A stretch of DNA of 64,000 nt from Alteromonas sp. LMIT006 (GTDB lineage: Bacteria > Pseudomonadota > Gammaproteobacteria > Enterobacterales > Alteromonadaceae), in NCBI RefSeq assembly GCF_024300645.1, contig NZ_CP101291.1, positions 1,488,001 to 1,552,000 on the forward strand, in the 5' to 3' direction. Below are positions 27,920 through 37,215 of this stretch, piece by piece. The notes beneath the pieces were generated by a model, which had not been told where the DNA came from, ran no database searches, and saw nothing but the letters and a program-made list of their open reading frames with translations. Positions within the stretch are counted from its first letter, which is position 1. The number at the start of each line of letters is the position of its first letter. Made by a program: the position numbers and the translations under genes.

Positions 27920-28494
27920 GACACCAACCCTGTAAAGCCCATGAATGCTAGAGACATCAAGCCAGCAGTGACCATGGCAATGGCCGCTCCACGAAATGGG
28001 GTGGGCACATCAGCAGCAGCTAAGCGCTCTCGCATTGCGGCAAACAATATCATGACCAATGAAAAACCCACTGCAGCACCAAAACCATACACAATGGATT
28101 CGGTCATTGAATGCTGTTCCTTAATATTAAGTAACGCTACACCTAACACCGCACAGTTTGTTGTGATCAGAGGCAAAAAGATACCGAGTAAGCGATATAA
28201 TGTCGGACTGGTTTTGTGTACCACCATCTCGGTAAATTGTACGACCACTGCAATGACCAATATAAATGATACGGTACGTAAAAACTGCAAATCAAAAGGG
28301 ATCAAAAGGTAAGTTTCAATTAAATAACTGGCTAAAGAAGCTAATGTAAGCACAAAGGTTGTCGCCATCGACATGCCTATGGCGGTTTCAAGTTTGCTAG
28401 ACACACCCATAAACGGGCACAGTCCCAAAAACTGTACCAAGACAAAATTGTTAACTAGCACTGTACTAATGAGCAGTAATACGAATTCAGTCAT
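27916..28494 (-). CDS. rnfA: Rnf complex membrane subunit A
   Basis: 192 residues, six helices, first gene of rnfABCDGE-nth. [20 protein letters not shown] and [15 protein letters not shown] are the family signatures, with C25-type and C-type residues that hold the intramembrane iron-sulfur centre in recent Rnf/Nqr structures. The 140 bases upstream, up to the tRNA genes, should hold the operon promoter; I found no clear regulator site. Confidence 0.96.
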   Translation of the reverse strand: MTEFVLLLISTVLVNNFVLVQFLGLCPFMGVSSKLETAIGMSMATTFVLTLASLASYLIETYLLIPFDLQFLRTVSFILVIAVVVQFTEMVVHKTSPTLYRLLGIFLPLITTNCAVLGVALLNIKEQHSMTESIVYGFGAAVGFSLVMILFAAMRERLAAADVPTPFRGAAIAMVTAGLMSLAFMGFTGLVS

Positions 28495-28634
28495 TATCTG
28501 TAAGGGGTAACGGAAAAAACTTAATGTGTATATTATCTAATGTTTAACGAACATAAACAATGATTTGGGTCATTTTAATCTGGAAAAACAGGTTAAAACT
28601 TTATTTGAGTTAATATGGAATAAAACAAAGTGGA

Positions 28635-28711
28635 TGGCTCCCCCTCCCCGACTCGAACGGGGGACCTGCGGATTAACAGTCCGTCGCTCTAACCAACTGA
28701 GCTAAGGGGGA
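28635..28711 (-). tRNA. tRNA-Asn (GTT), copy 2
   Basis: Minus-strand cloverleaf of 77 bases with encoded CCA. Acceptor TCCCCCT pairs with AGGGGGA, discriminator G. The anticodon loop CTGTTAA gives anticodon GTT, and the T loop is GTTCGAGTC. Identical to the other copy. Confidence 0.97.
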
Positions 28712-28734
28712 ATCGTAAGGAAGATAGGTTGAGA

Positions 28735-28811
28735 TGGCTCCCCCTCCCCGACTCGAACGGGGGACCTGCGGATTAACAGTCCGTCGCTCTAACCAACTGA
28801 GCTAAGGGGGA
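28735..28811 (-). tRNA. tRNA-Asn (GTT), copy 1
   Basis: Same 77-base sequence as the neighbouring copy, offset by exactly 100 bases. It is first in transcription order on the minus strand. The two are separated by 23 bases and were probably made by tandem duplication. Confidence 0.97.
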
Positions 28812-29487
28812 ATCGTCTTCTCAACGAGCGCGCATATTAAAGATTGCAGGCATCTGTGTCAACTCCAATAAGACAAAAATTTCAAAAATAATGGATCACT
28901 TTTCATGTTATTAATTTTTTAAATAAACATATAACCAAATTGAATTAATAAACATTTGAGCACTGGCTGTTTATACAGATTTTGTATTGAGTGTAACAAA
29001 TCTTTAATATTTGAGCGTGAGCGTATGCTAACCTAAAATTTGAGCATATGACGTCAAAACTTTGTTCTATCTGGCCTTTTTACGTTATCCACTTTATCTG
29101 TGGATAACTATGTGTGTAGTTTTTGCTCCTGCAATATGTGTGAATTTTTGTGCAGATTAAAAATGCAACAATAGATTTTGTTAAACATCAAGATTGCCAA
29201 TGAATATCGAGCCTTGGAGTGATGCAATAAGTAATAAGATTTTTTTTATGTTGCTGCGAGTGATAACGATATCTCTTGTGAATAAAGATTATCAACATTC
29301 ATTAAATTACACAAAGATTCTATGGTTCATCAATACAATTTACTTTTACTGGTGGCTTTATGACCCATTTGTACAAAAAATGAATTGTAAAAAATATGTT
29401 ATTCTTATGACAGTTTAATGACTTGAATTGCAGGTGCGGTATGTAAGGGGGTGTGGTAGTATTTGATGGTTAATTTAAGGATATCGT
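28812..29487. other. 676-bp AT-rich gap between tRNA-Asn and the MATE gene
   Basis: No convincing gene is visible. The right half (29194-29418) has a 74-codon open frame on the plus strand without a ribosome site or recognisable protein, which I do not call. Content: the tRNA promoter near 28812-28860, an inverted pair of DnaA boxes at 29085-29107, and the promoter region of MATE-uvrB. Composition is clearly more AT-rich than in the flanking genes. Confidence 0.6.
29085..29107. promoter_or_regulatory. Inverted pair of DnaA boxes
   Basis: TTATCCACT (29085-29093) and, on the other strand, a perfect TTATCCACA (29099-29107). Together they form the dyad TTATCCAC-N7-GTGGATAA. A weaker TTATCAACA follows at 29289. 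Confidence 0.55.
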
Positions 29488-30852
29488 GTGTCAGAAGTAA
29501 AAGCCACCAAACCAGCTCCGAACCGGATGTTGGAAGGCTCTATTGCGCAAACGCTCAAAGAGCTTACCCTACCCATGATTTATGGCATGATATTATTGAT
29601 GTCATTTGGGTTAGTCGATACATTTTTTGTGAGCTTGTTAGGTACCAATGAGCTTGCGGCAATTAGTTTTACCTTCCCTGTCACCTTCACTGTAATAAGT
29701 TTAAACATCGGCTTAGGCATAGGCACATCCGCAGTCATCGGCAAATTATTGGGCGCAGGCCAAAACCGAGACGCCCGTTTAAGTGCCATGGCTGCACTAA
29801 TGAGTGTGTTTTTGTTGGTGGGCATGTTATGCGCCAGTGGCTTGTTGAGTATTGAACGGGTCTTTTCTCTGTTAGGTGCTGAATCCGCTCAGTTACCGCT
29901 GATAACTGACTACATGTCAGTATGGTATCTGGCAGGGGTACTTTTAGCTATCCCAATGGTTGGCAACTCGGTGTTGCGTGCGTCCGGTGATACCAAAACA
30001 CCAAGTATCATTATGGCCTCTGGAGGGGCAATCAATGCCGTTTTGGATCCGTTTCTGATTTTTGGGTTAGGTCCATTTCCAGCAATGGGCATTCAAGGTG
30101 CGGCGATTGCGACAGCGATAGCATGGGCAACAGGTGTTGTATGGATAATTGTTTTACTGATAAAACGCGAGTTGATGGAGCCGCGTTTGCTTAATCTGAC
30201 AGAGTTTCTTACACACAGCAAAGACGTATTAAGAATTGGCTTTCCGGCGGCGGGAGCGAACATGCTTACACCCATTGCCACGGGTGTTGTGACTGCCATT
30301 GTTTCAGGGTTTGGTGCGACGGCTGTGGCTGCGTGGGGCGTAGGAGGTCGTTTAGAGACGATTGCCTGCATTGTGATGCTGGCTCTGTCAATGTCGTTGC
30401 CGCCTTTACTGTCCCAGAATCTCGGGGCGAATCGCATCGATCGCGTAAAAGAAGCTTATCAACTTTCGCTTAAGTTTGTACTGGGCTTTCAATTATTGGT
30501 ATTTGTGTGTTTGCTGATTACGGCACCATGGATTGCCAAAATCTTTGCCAGAGAGCCTGACGTTACCGAATGGATCACCCTATTTTTGATGATTGTGCCG
30601 CTCGGTTACGGTGTGCAAGGGGTGGTGGTTTTGACTAATTCAGCATTCAATGCTATCCATCAACCCATGCACGCATTAGCACTCAATGCGTTGAGGTTAT
30701 TTGTGTTTTTTGTACCTTTTGCTTTTGTAGGCAGTATATATTATGAGTTATACGGCGTCTTTTGGGGCATCGTCCTGGCCAACGCCGTAATGGCCTTTAT
30801 TTCTTATTGGATGTTCAAACACAGTTTAAATCAGCTTTCGACAGGTAGTTAA
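29488..30852 (+). CDS. MATE family efflux transporter
   Basis: 454-residue inner-membrane exporter with about 12 helices in two related halves. The N-terminal [35 protein letters not shown] and the [16 protein letters not shown] stretch are typical of DinF/NorM-like MATE proteins, which expel cationic drugs or toxic compounds using a Na+ or H+ gradient; the substrate is unknown. GTG start at 29488. uvrB begins four bases after the stop, so the pair is likely one transcript. Confidence 0.92.
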   Translation: MSEVKATKPAPNRMLEGSIAQTLKELTLPMIYGMILLMSFGLVDTFFVSLLGTNELAAISFTFPVTFTVISLNIGLGIGTSAVIGKLLGAGQNRDARLSAMAALMSVFLLVGMLCASGLLSIERVFSLLGAESAQLPLITDYMSVWYLAGVLLAIPMVGNSVLRASGDTKTPSIIMASGGAINAVLDPFLIFGLGPFPAMGIQGAAIATAIAWATGVVWIIVLLIKRELMEPRLLNLTEFLTHSKDVLRIGFPAAGANMLTPIATGVVTAIVSGFGATAVAAWGVGGRLETIACIVMLALSMSLPPLLSQNLGANRIDRVKEAYQLSLKFVLGFQLLVFVCLLITAPWIAKIFAREPDVTEWITLFLMIVPLGYGVQGVVVLTNSAFNAIHQPMHALALNALRLFVFFVPFAFVGSIYYELYGVFWGIVLANAVMAFISYWMFKHSLNQLSTGS

Positions 30853-30856
30853 ATCA

Positions 30857-32875
30857 GTGGCTAAGCCTTTTACAATTCAATCCAAATATTCTCCAGCGGG
30901 TGACCAGCCTACCGCCATTGCACAATTAGTTGAAGGTTTAGAGGCGGGGTTGGCACAACAAACATTATTGGGTGTGACGGGTTCTGGTAAAACTTTTACC
31001 ATGGCCAATGTCATTGCCGAGGTACAAAGACCCACGCTGATTTTAGCTCATAACAAAACTCTTGCTGCTCAGTTATATGGAGAGATGAAAGAATTTTTCC
31101 CGAATAACGCCGTAGAGTATTTTGTTTCATATTACGATTACTATCAGCCAGAAGCATATGTGCCATCGACCGATACGTTTATCGAAAAAGACTCCTCGAT
31201 CAACGACCACATTGAGCAAATGCGTTTATCCGCAACAAAGGCTTTGATGGAGAGAAGAGATGTTGTGATAGTCGCATCCGTGTCGGCGATTTATGGTTTA
31301 GGCGATCCCGAATCGTACATGAAGATGTTATTGCATCTGCGTCAAGGCGATACGATGGATCAGCGTGATATATTACGCCGATTGGCAGAATTGCAATATA
31401 AACGAAATGACATTGCTTTTGAACGCGGCGCATTTCGGGTGCGTGGTGATGTGATTGATATTTTCCCTGCAGATTCTGAGAAGCAAGCGATCCGTGTCGA
31501 GTTGTTTGACGCTGAGATTGAGAAGATCAGCTACTTTGATCCACTTACGGGTGAGGTGGAAAAATCTGTCGCACGAGCAACCGTCTTTCCTAAAACGCAT
31601 TATGTGACGCCACGAGAGCGTATCTTGAATGCCGTTGAAAATATAAAAGACGAATTAGAACAGCGCCGCACACAACTTAAAGAAGCCAATAAACTACTGG
31701 AAGAACAGCGTATTTCTCAACGTACCCAGTTTGACATTGAAATGATGCTGGAATTGGGATTTTGTTCAGGGATCGAAAACTATTCGCGTTACTTGTCAGG
31801 CCGAGCACCCGGCGAACCACCACCGACATTAATTGACTACTTTCCCAAAGATGGCTTGTTGATCATTGATGAATCGCATGTAACCGTATCGCAGATTGGC
31901 GCCATGTATAAAGGGGACCGTTCGCGAAAAGAAACCTTGGTTGAGTACGGTTTTCGTTTGCCTTCTGCACTGGATAATCGGCCACTCAAATTCGACGAGT
32001 TTGAGCATATCTCCCCTCAGACGATTTATGTGTCGGCGACCCCTGGAAACTACGAGCTTGAAAAGTGCTCAGGCGAAATAGTCGAGCAAGTTGTCAGACC
32101 AACGGGGCTTCTTGATCCTGTTATCGAGATACGTCCTGTGGCGACACAAGTAGATGATGTATTGTCTGAAATCAATAAACGTGTAGAGCTTAATGAACGG
32201 GTATTGATTACCACATTGACCAAGCGTATGGCCGAAGATTTGTCGGAATACCTTAACGAGAATGGTGTAAAAGTCAGATACTTGCATTCAGATATAGATA
32301 CAGTGGAGCGGATCGAAATCATTCGCGATTTGCGAATTGGTAAGTTTGATGTATTAGTAGGGATTAACTTGCTAAGAGAAGGCTTGGATATGCCTGAAGT
32401 GTCTTTAGTTGCGATTCTAGATGCGGATAAAGAAGGTTTTCTGCGTGCAGAAAAATCCCTCATTCAAACTATTGGCCGTGCTGCTCGTCACCTTAATGGA
32501 CGTGCGATTTTGTATGCGGATAAAATCACCGGCTCGATGAAAAAAGCCATTGATGAAACGGAGCGTCGCCGCGCCAAGCAACAAGCTCATAATGAGGCAA
32601 ATGGTATTACTCCGCAATCCTTGATCAAACCAATCACCGACATCATGGATATTGGCGATGACGATGCCCATCCAGCATCCGGTAAGGTGAAGCTGCGCAA
32701 AGTGGCTGAAAAAGAGAAGAAATACAAAGCCATGACCGCGACCGATATCATGGGTAAAATCAGTGAATTAGAGCAACAAATGTTTGAGGCCGCACGCGAA
32801 CTGGAATTTGAAAAAGCCGCGAGTATTCGCGATGAAATCGAACAATTACGCGCCGAAGCGGTCAAGATTTCTTAA
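30857..32875 (+). CDS. uvrB: Excinuclease ABC subunit B
   Basis: 672 residues (E. coli 673), nucleotide excision repair helicase-like damage verifier. Walker [17 protein letters not shown], the beta-hairpin region [12 protein letters not shown], helicase motifs ([15 protein letters not shown]) and the C-terminal UVR domain ([17 protein letters not shown]) that binds UvrC are all present. GTG start four bases after the MATE stop. E. coli uvrB is SOS-controlled; I see no CTGT-N8-ACAG box close to this gene or to the MATE start. Confidence 0.97.
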   Translation: MAKPFTIQSKYSPAGDQPTAIAQLVEGLEAGLAQQTLLGVTGSGKTFTMANVIAEVQRPTLILAHNKTLAAQLYGEMKEFFPNNAVEYFVSYYDYYQPEAYVPSTDTFIEKDSSINDHIEQMRLSATKALMERRDVVIVASVSAIYGLGDPESYMKMLLHLRQGDTMDQRDILRRLAELQYKRNDIAFERGAFRVRGDVIDIFPADSEKQAIRVELFDAEIEKISYFDPLTGEVEKSVARATVFPKTHYVTPRERILNAVENIKDELEQRRTQLKEANKLLEEQRISQRTQFDIEMMLELGFCSGIENYSRYLSGRAPGEPPPTLIDYFPKDGLLIIDESHVTVSQIGAMYKGDRSRKETLVEYGFRLPSALDNRPLKFDEFEHISPQTIYVSATPGNYELEKCSGEIVEQVVRPTGLLDPVIEIRPVATQVDDVLSEINKRVELNERVLITTLTKRMAEDLSEYLNENGVKVRYLHSDIDTVERIEIIRDLRIGKFDVLVGINLLREGLDMPEVSLVAILDADKEGFLRAEKSLIQTIGRAARHLNGRAILYADKITGSMKKAIDETERRRAKQQAHNEANGITPQSLIKPITDIMDIGDDDAHPASGKVKLRKVAEKEKKYKAMTATDIMGKISELEQQMFEAARELEFEKAASIRDEIEQLRAEAVKIS

Positions 32876-32999
32876 TAATTTTGAACATGAACGGTTCAGG
32901 ATGAATGGCAAAAATACTCGTCTTAATCCGGCGTTACGTTACTTGATCAAAGAATTATCGCATTTTGTGACGCTATCACACCGCAATTAAGACAGAATA

Positions 33000-33671
33000 T
33001 TACTCGTACTCCAATGGATCGATAAGCTGGTTTTCGGCAAAGGCTTCAAGGCGTTCGACACACGCGCCGCATTTGCCACAGGCTTTTGTGCGCCCGTTGT
33101 AACAAGTCCAGGTATTGCTGTAATCAAGCGCTAAGGCTTTGCCAACGGCTAAGATTTCGCCTTTTGTATGATGTAGAAAAGGCGTTTCAATACTGACTGG
33201 ATCATAGTTTGCAATGGCGCAAACGTCTTTCATTTTTTGTACAAACTCAGGTCGGCAATCCGGGTAGATCGCGTGATCGCCTGAATGGGCTCCGTAATAG
33301 ACCGCTGGGGCTTCAAGTGACACAGCATATGCCACAGCCATCGATAAAAGTACCATATTGCGATTTGGCACGACCGTTGATTTCATGCTTTCTTCAGCGT
33401 AATGCCCTTCCGGGATCTCAATGTCATCAGTCAAAGAAGAGCCTGCCATAAGGGTATTTATGGCTGAAATATCAACAATCTTGTGGGTAATTTTCAATCC
33501 TTGACAAACTGTTTTGGCCGCCTCAATCTCTCTGACGTGACGTTGACCGTAGTTGAAGGTCAAACAGGCAACCTCGTCAGGTGCAAAACCTTGCGCTAAA
33601 ACATGATGTAGTAGCGTGAATGAATCCATCCCGCCTGAATAAATAATCACCGCACGTTTTTGTTGAGCCAT
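33000..33671 (-). CDS. queC: 7-Cyano-7-deazaguanine (preQ0) synthase
   Basis: ATP-dependent conversion of 7-carboxy-7-deazaguanine to preQ0 for queuosine in tRNA. It has 223 residues with the PP-loop SGGMDS near the N-terminus and the zinc site CxxCxxC in [14 protein letters not shown] near the end. It is divergent from queE across 79 bases, so the two consecutive steps are probably controlled together. Confidence 0.96.
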   Translation of the reverse strand: MAQQKRAVIIYSGGMDSFTLLHHVLAQGFAPDEVACLTFNYGQRHVREIEAAKTVCQGLKITHKIVDISAINTLMAGSSLTDDIEIPEGHYAEESMKSTVVPNRNMVLLSMAVAYAVSLEAPAVYYGAHSGDHAIYPDCRPEFVQKMKDVCAIANYDPVSIETPFLHHTKGEILAVGKALALDYSNTWTCYNGRTKACGKCGACVERLEAFAENQLIDPLEYE

Positions 33672-33750
33672 GAAAGCATATACCTGTCTTGTTATTTTGC
33701 GGTATTATACCTGCAAACGATACACTCATACAAAGTGTTAGAGGTAGGTT

Positions 33751-34422
33751 GTGAAATATCCAATCAATGAAATTTTTGAGTCGATCCAAGGTGAGGGCAG
33801 TCACACCGGCGTGCCATCCGTATTTGTTCGCATGCAAGGTTGTCCAGTCGGTTGCCCGTGGTGTGATACTCAGCATACTTGGCCGGTTGCCAAAGCCGAT
33901 ATCATAGCCATAGAGTCATTGCGCAGGAAACGAGAAGATGCGCCAACGCATGCTCAATTTACCGTTGAACAACTTCTCACTGAATATGAGACAAGAGGAT
34001 ATCGGGCAAAACACATAGTCATAACTGGCGGTGAGCCGTGTATGTATGATTTACAGCCTTTAACGTCCGCTTTAATGACTCAAGGGTTTAGCGTGCAAAT
34101 TGAAACATCAGGTACGTTTCCGATCCGCTGCCATGATGACGTATTTGTTACGGTTTCACCCAAGATTGATATGCCTGGAGGCTATCACATATTACCAGAA
34201 GCTGTGCAACGTGCTGACGAGATCAAGCATGCTGTGGCGATGCAAAAACACATTGATGCGCTGGATGCTTTGCTCTCTGGGCTTGAATTAGCGCGTCAAC
34301 CTTCAATTTATCTACAACCTATTTCTCAACAAACACGGGCAACAGAATTGGCGATTCAGACCTGTATTGCACGTAACTGGCGTTTATCTTTGCAAACCCA
34401 TAAGTTTATTGGCATAGAATAA
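33751..34422 (+). CDS. queE: 7-Carboxy-7-deazaguanine synthase
   Basis: Radical SAM enzyme of the queuosine pathway. It has 223 residues and a GTG start. EIFESIQGEGSHTGVPSVFVR leads into the cluster motif C31xxxC35xxC38 (CPVGCPWC), the standard CX3CX2C. The length and the KRKREDAPTHAQFTVEQLL insertion fit the E. coli type QueE. It is divergent from queC. Confidence 0.95.
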   Translation: MKYPINEIFESIQGEGSHTGVPSVFVRMQGCPVGCPWCDTQHTWPVAKADIIAIESLRRKREDAPTHAQFTVEQLLTEYETRGYRAKHIVITGGEPCMYDLQPLTSALMTQGFSVQIETSGTFPIRCHDDVFVTVSPKIDMPGGYHILPEAVQRADEIKHAVAMQKHIDALDALLSGLELARQPSIYLQPISQQTRATELAIQTCIARNWRLSLQTHKFIGIE

Positions 34423-34465
34423 CGTCTAGTGTTAACCTTATGTTAACTCCGAAGCGGATAGTTTT

Positions 34466-35317
34466 ATGCGAATCTGGAAAACGTTATTTTGCAGTTTTAT
34501 CGTGCAAATGCACTTTGTTGCTCAGGCAGCGGTGTGGGATATTACGTATCCCAAGAATATCAATCATGAGACCATTCATAATCAATACGCAATTGCGCTA
34601 CTGGAACTCGCCCTCCAAAAAACCGGTGTGCGCTATCAACTCCAGCAAACTGATAATGTGCTCACGCAACAGCGCGCCATACAACTGCTTTCGGATAATC
34701 GACAAATTAATGTGATGTGGTCGATGACTGATGTGGATCGAGAATCGCTGTTAACGCCAATCAGAGTCCCAATTTATAAAGGGTTAATAGGTTGGCGCGT
34801 GTTATTACTGCACGAGACTAACCAAAATCAGTTCGCTAATTTGGATCCTGACAGTATGTGTGAATTGACCTTAGTTCAAGGGTTAAATTGGCCGGATAAT
34901 AAGATCTTACGCAGTAACGGCTTCAATGTTGTTAATGCCTCAGATCATCTTGAAGCATTTCAATTAATGCGCGATCGGCAAGTCAGTTTATTTGCGCGTT
35001 CCGTGATCGAAGTATTAGATGAGTTAGGTAAGCCGGAATTAACGAACGGGCTCTTGCTAGAACCGAAGTATGTTTTACAGTATCCGACTGCGGTCTATTT
35101 TTTTGTAAACTCTGGGGATCGGATTTTACGTCAATTAATCGAGCAGGGCTTAGAACAAGCCGTCAAAGACGGCACAATGGATGCGTTATTTGAACAGACT
35201 TATGCGAAATTACTCGCTAAAATTGAATTGACGGATCGCATCAAAATTCCATTAAAAAACCCACTGTTGCCAAAATCGACACCAGTGGGTGATATACAAT
35301 TGTGGTATGCACAATAA
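34466..35317 (+). CDS. Periplasmic solute-binding-like (SBP type 3) protein
   Basis: 283 residues. An N-terminal signal peptide (MRIWKTLFCSFIVQMHFVAQA, cleavage expected after AQA) leads into a two-lobe fold like amino-acid binding proteins: YAIALLELALQKTGVRYQL, then LTLVQGLNWPDNKILRSNGF and a C-terminal DRILRQLIEQGLEQAVKDGTMDALF. There is no transporter gene nearby. Many such orphan proteins in Alteromonadales have unknown ligands or sense rather than transport. Convergent with asnB. Confidence 0.72.
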   Translation: MRIWKTLFCSFIVQMHFVAQAAVWDITYPKNINHETIHNQYAIALLELALQKTGVRYQLQQTDNVLTQQRAIQLLSDNRQINVMWSMTDVDRESLLTPIRVPIYKGLIGWRVLLLHETNQNQFANLDPDSMCELTLVQGLNWPDNKILRSNGFNVVNASDHLEAFQLMRDRQVSLFARSVIEVLDELGKPELTNGLLLEPKYVLQYPTAVYFFVNSGDRILRQLIEQGLEQAVKDGTMDALFEQTYAKLLAKIELTDRIKIPLKNPLLPKSTPVGDIQLWYAQ

Positions 35318-35321
35318 GGAG

Positions 35322-36986
35322 TTATCCCTTGTGCACATCCTTCATTGAACGACCAGAAGGGTCAGCGTTGTTTAAGAAGCTCTCATCCCAAGCCAGGGCT
35401 TCAACCGTAGAACAGGCGATTGACTTACCACCCGGTACGCATTTCGCAGCACTTTCTTGTGGGAAGTAACCTTCAAAGATGCTGCGATAATAATACCCTT
35501 CTTTAGTATCTGGGGTATTAGTTGGGAAACGGAATTCAGCATTAGCAAGTTGTTGGTCGCTGACCTCAGCATCCACAAAATCGCGAATTGAATCAATCCA
35601 AGAATAACCTACGCCATCACCAAATTGTTCTTTTTGACGCCATAGTACTTCGTCTGGCAAATACGTATTGTCGTCAAACGCTTTGCGTAAAATCCATTTT
35701 TCCATTTTGCCATCGATGCACATTTTGTCTTGCGGGTTTAAGCGCATGGCAACATCGATGAAGTTTTTATCTAAGAACGGAACACGAGCTTCTACGCCCC
35801 ATGCAGAGGTGGCTTTATTCGCACGAGCACAATCAAACATGTGCAAACGGTCGAGTTTACGAACCGTTTCTTCATGCAGTTCTTTGGCGTTAGGCGCTTT
35901 GTGGAAATACAAATATCCACCAAAGATTTCGTCTGAACCTTCGCCAGAAAGCACCATTTTGATGCCCATGGCTTTGATCTTACGCGTCATTAAGTACATC
36001 GGCGTCGCAGCGCGAATAGTCGTCACATCATACGTTTCAAGATGATAAATCACATCGCGGATCGCATCTAGACCCTCTTGAATAGTAAAATGCACTTCGT
36101 GATGCACCGTGCCAATCATGTCGGCCACTTTTTGAGCAGCCACTAAATCTGGTGCGCCTTCTAGGCCAACAGCAAATGAATGTAGGCGAGGCCACCATGC
36201 GTCAGATTGGCCATCGTCTTCAACTCGTTTTGCAACATACTGGGCTGCCACGGCAGAGACTAATGATGAATCTAAGCCACCTGATAGCAGTACAGCATAA
36301 GGTACATCAGACATTAGATGGGATTTGACTGCGTCTTCGAAGGCTTTTTTCAAATCATCCAGATTGGTTTCGTTATCTTTGACATTGTCATAGCTCATCC
36401 AGTCGCGCTGATAGTATTTGACCAGTTTGCCTTCACGACTATCGAGATAGTGTCCTGGCGGGAATTCTGAAATGGTTTTGCACACAGGAGCAAGTGCTTT
36501 CATTTCCGATGAAATATAAAAATTACCGTGCTCATCATAACCTGTGTACAACGGAATAATACCAATATGATCACGAGCGATCAGATAAGAATCGTTAGCC
36601 TGGTCATACAAAACAAAGGCAAACATGCCTTCTAGTTTATCAATAAACTGTGAGCCGTATTTTTGATACAGAGGAATGATGACCTCACAGTCTGATTTGG
36701 TCTTAAAGGCATAATCCGAAGCTTCTGCAGAAGCTAATGCTTTGTGATTATAGATCTCGCCGTTCACCGCTAAGATTTCGTTTTCAGAATCACTGATAAG
36801 AGGCTGTGCGCCGGTGTCGACATCCACAATGGCAAGGCGTTCGTGGCATAAGATAGCATTATTATTATTCCAAATACCTGACCAGTCTGGGCCGCGATGG
36901 CGAAGTAATTTGGCAAGCTCTAATGCTTGGGTACGTAATTCTGAGACATCGGTTTTGATGTCTAAGATCCCGAAAATACCACACAT
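35322..36986 (-). CDS. asnB: Asparagine synthetase B (glutamine-hydrolysing)
   Basis: 554 residues, the E. coli length. C2 after the initiator methionine (MCGIFGILD) is the nucleophile of the N-terminal glutaminase domain. The C-terminal synthetase domain has the PP-loop LLSGGLDSSLVSAVAA and GEGSDEIFGGYLYF. It makes asparagine from aspartate, glutamine and ATP. Monocistronic; the 229 bases upstream hold no strong site that I can see beyond the M28 terminator. Confidence 0.97.
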   Translation of the reverse strand: MCGIFGILDIKTDVSELRTQALELAKLLRHRGPDWSGIWNNNNAILCHERLAIVDVDTGAQPLISDSENEILAVNGEIYNHKALASAEASDYAFKTKSDCEVIIPLYQKYGSQFIDKLEGMFAFVLYDQANDSYLIARDHIGIIPLYTGYDEHGNFYISSEMKALAPVCKTISEFPPGHYLDSREGKLVKYYQRDWMSYDNVKDNETNLDDLKKAFEDAVKSHLMSDVPYAVLLSGGLDSSLVSAVAAQYVAKRVEDDGQSDAWWPRLHSFAVGLEGAPDLVAAQKVADMIGTVHHEVHFTIQEGLDAIRDVIYHLETYDVTTIRAATPMYLMTRKIKAMGIKMVLSGEGSDEIFGGYLYFHKAPNAKELHEETVRKLDRLHMFDCARANKATSAWGVEARVPFLDKNFIDVAMRLNPQDKMCIDGKMEKWILRKAFDDNTYLPDEVLWRQKEQFGDGVGYSWIDSIRDFVDAEVSDQQLANAEFRFPTNTPDTKEGYYYRSIFEGYFPQESAAKCVPGGKSIACSTVEALAWDESFLNNADPSGRSMKDVHKG

Positions 36987-37164
36987 ATATAGGTTCTCTC
37001 TATGCTAAAAATAATGCTAAAAAAATATTGGTTACACGTATTTCTGTCGTTACGCTAGGTGCGTGGGAGGTGTAATTTATAAGTAGCGATTTTGGTATTG
37101 TTATTTTTGGCCCGCTAAGGGTGTTAATGTGCCAGTTTTGTGGAAAAAAGCAAGGGTAAATCAC

Positions 37165-37192
37165 AAAAAAGGCCGGAAACTCCGACCTTTTT
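37165..37192 (-). terminator. Intrinsic terminator of the M28 peptidase gene
   Basis: Minus-strand stem AAAGGTCGGA / TCCGGCCTTT (one G-U pair, GTT loop) running into a T tract, 26 bases after the stop. Confidence 0.88.
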
Positions 37193-37215
37193 CATAGGAA
37201 TGTCACATTCGCTGA

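Noticed and set aside
28967-28978. CTGTTTATACAG palindrome resembling an SOS box
   Set aside because: The LexA box needs eight bases between CTGT and ACAG; here there are four, and it is about 500 bases from the MATE start.
29194-29418. 74-codon open frame in the gap before the MATE gene
   Set aside because: No ribosome site, no recognisable protein, and the codon content is simply AT-rich. Probably chance.
32901-32990. 29-codon ORF (MNGKNTRLNPALRYLIK) between uvrB and queC
   Set aside because: The only AGG is directly at the start codon, too close to act as a ribosome site, and there is no known family. Kept as a weak possibility only.
35309-35334. GCACAA...TTGTGC hairpin over the touching ends of the binding-protein gene and asnB
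   Set aside because: The stem is bulged and has no T tract on either strand, so it is not a convincing terminator.
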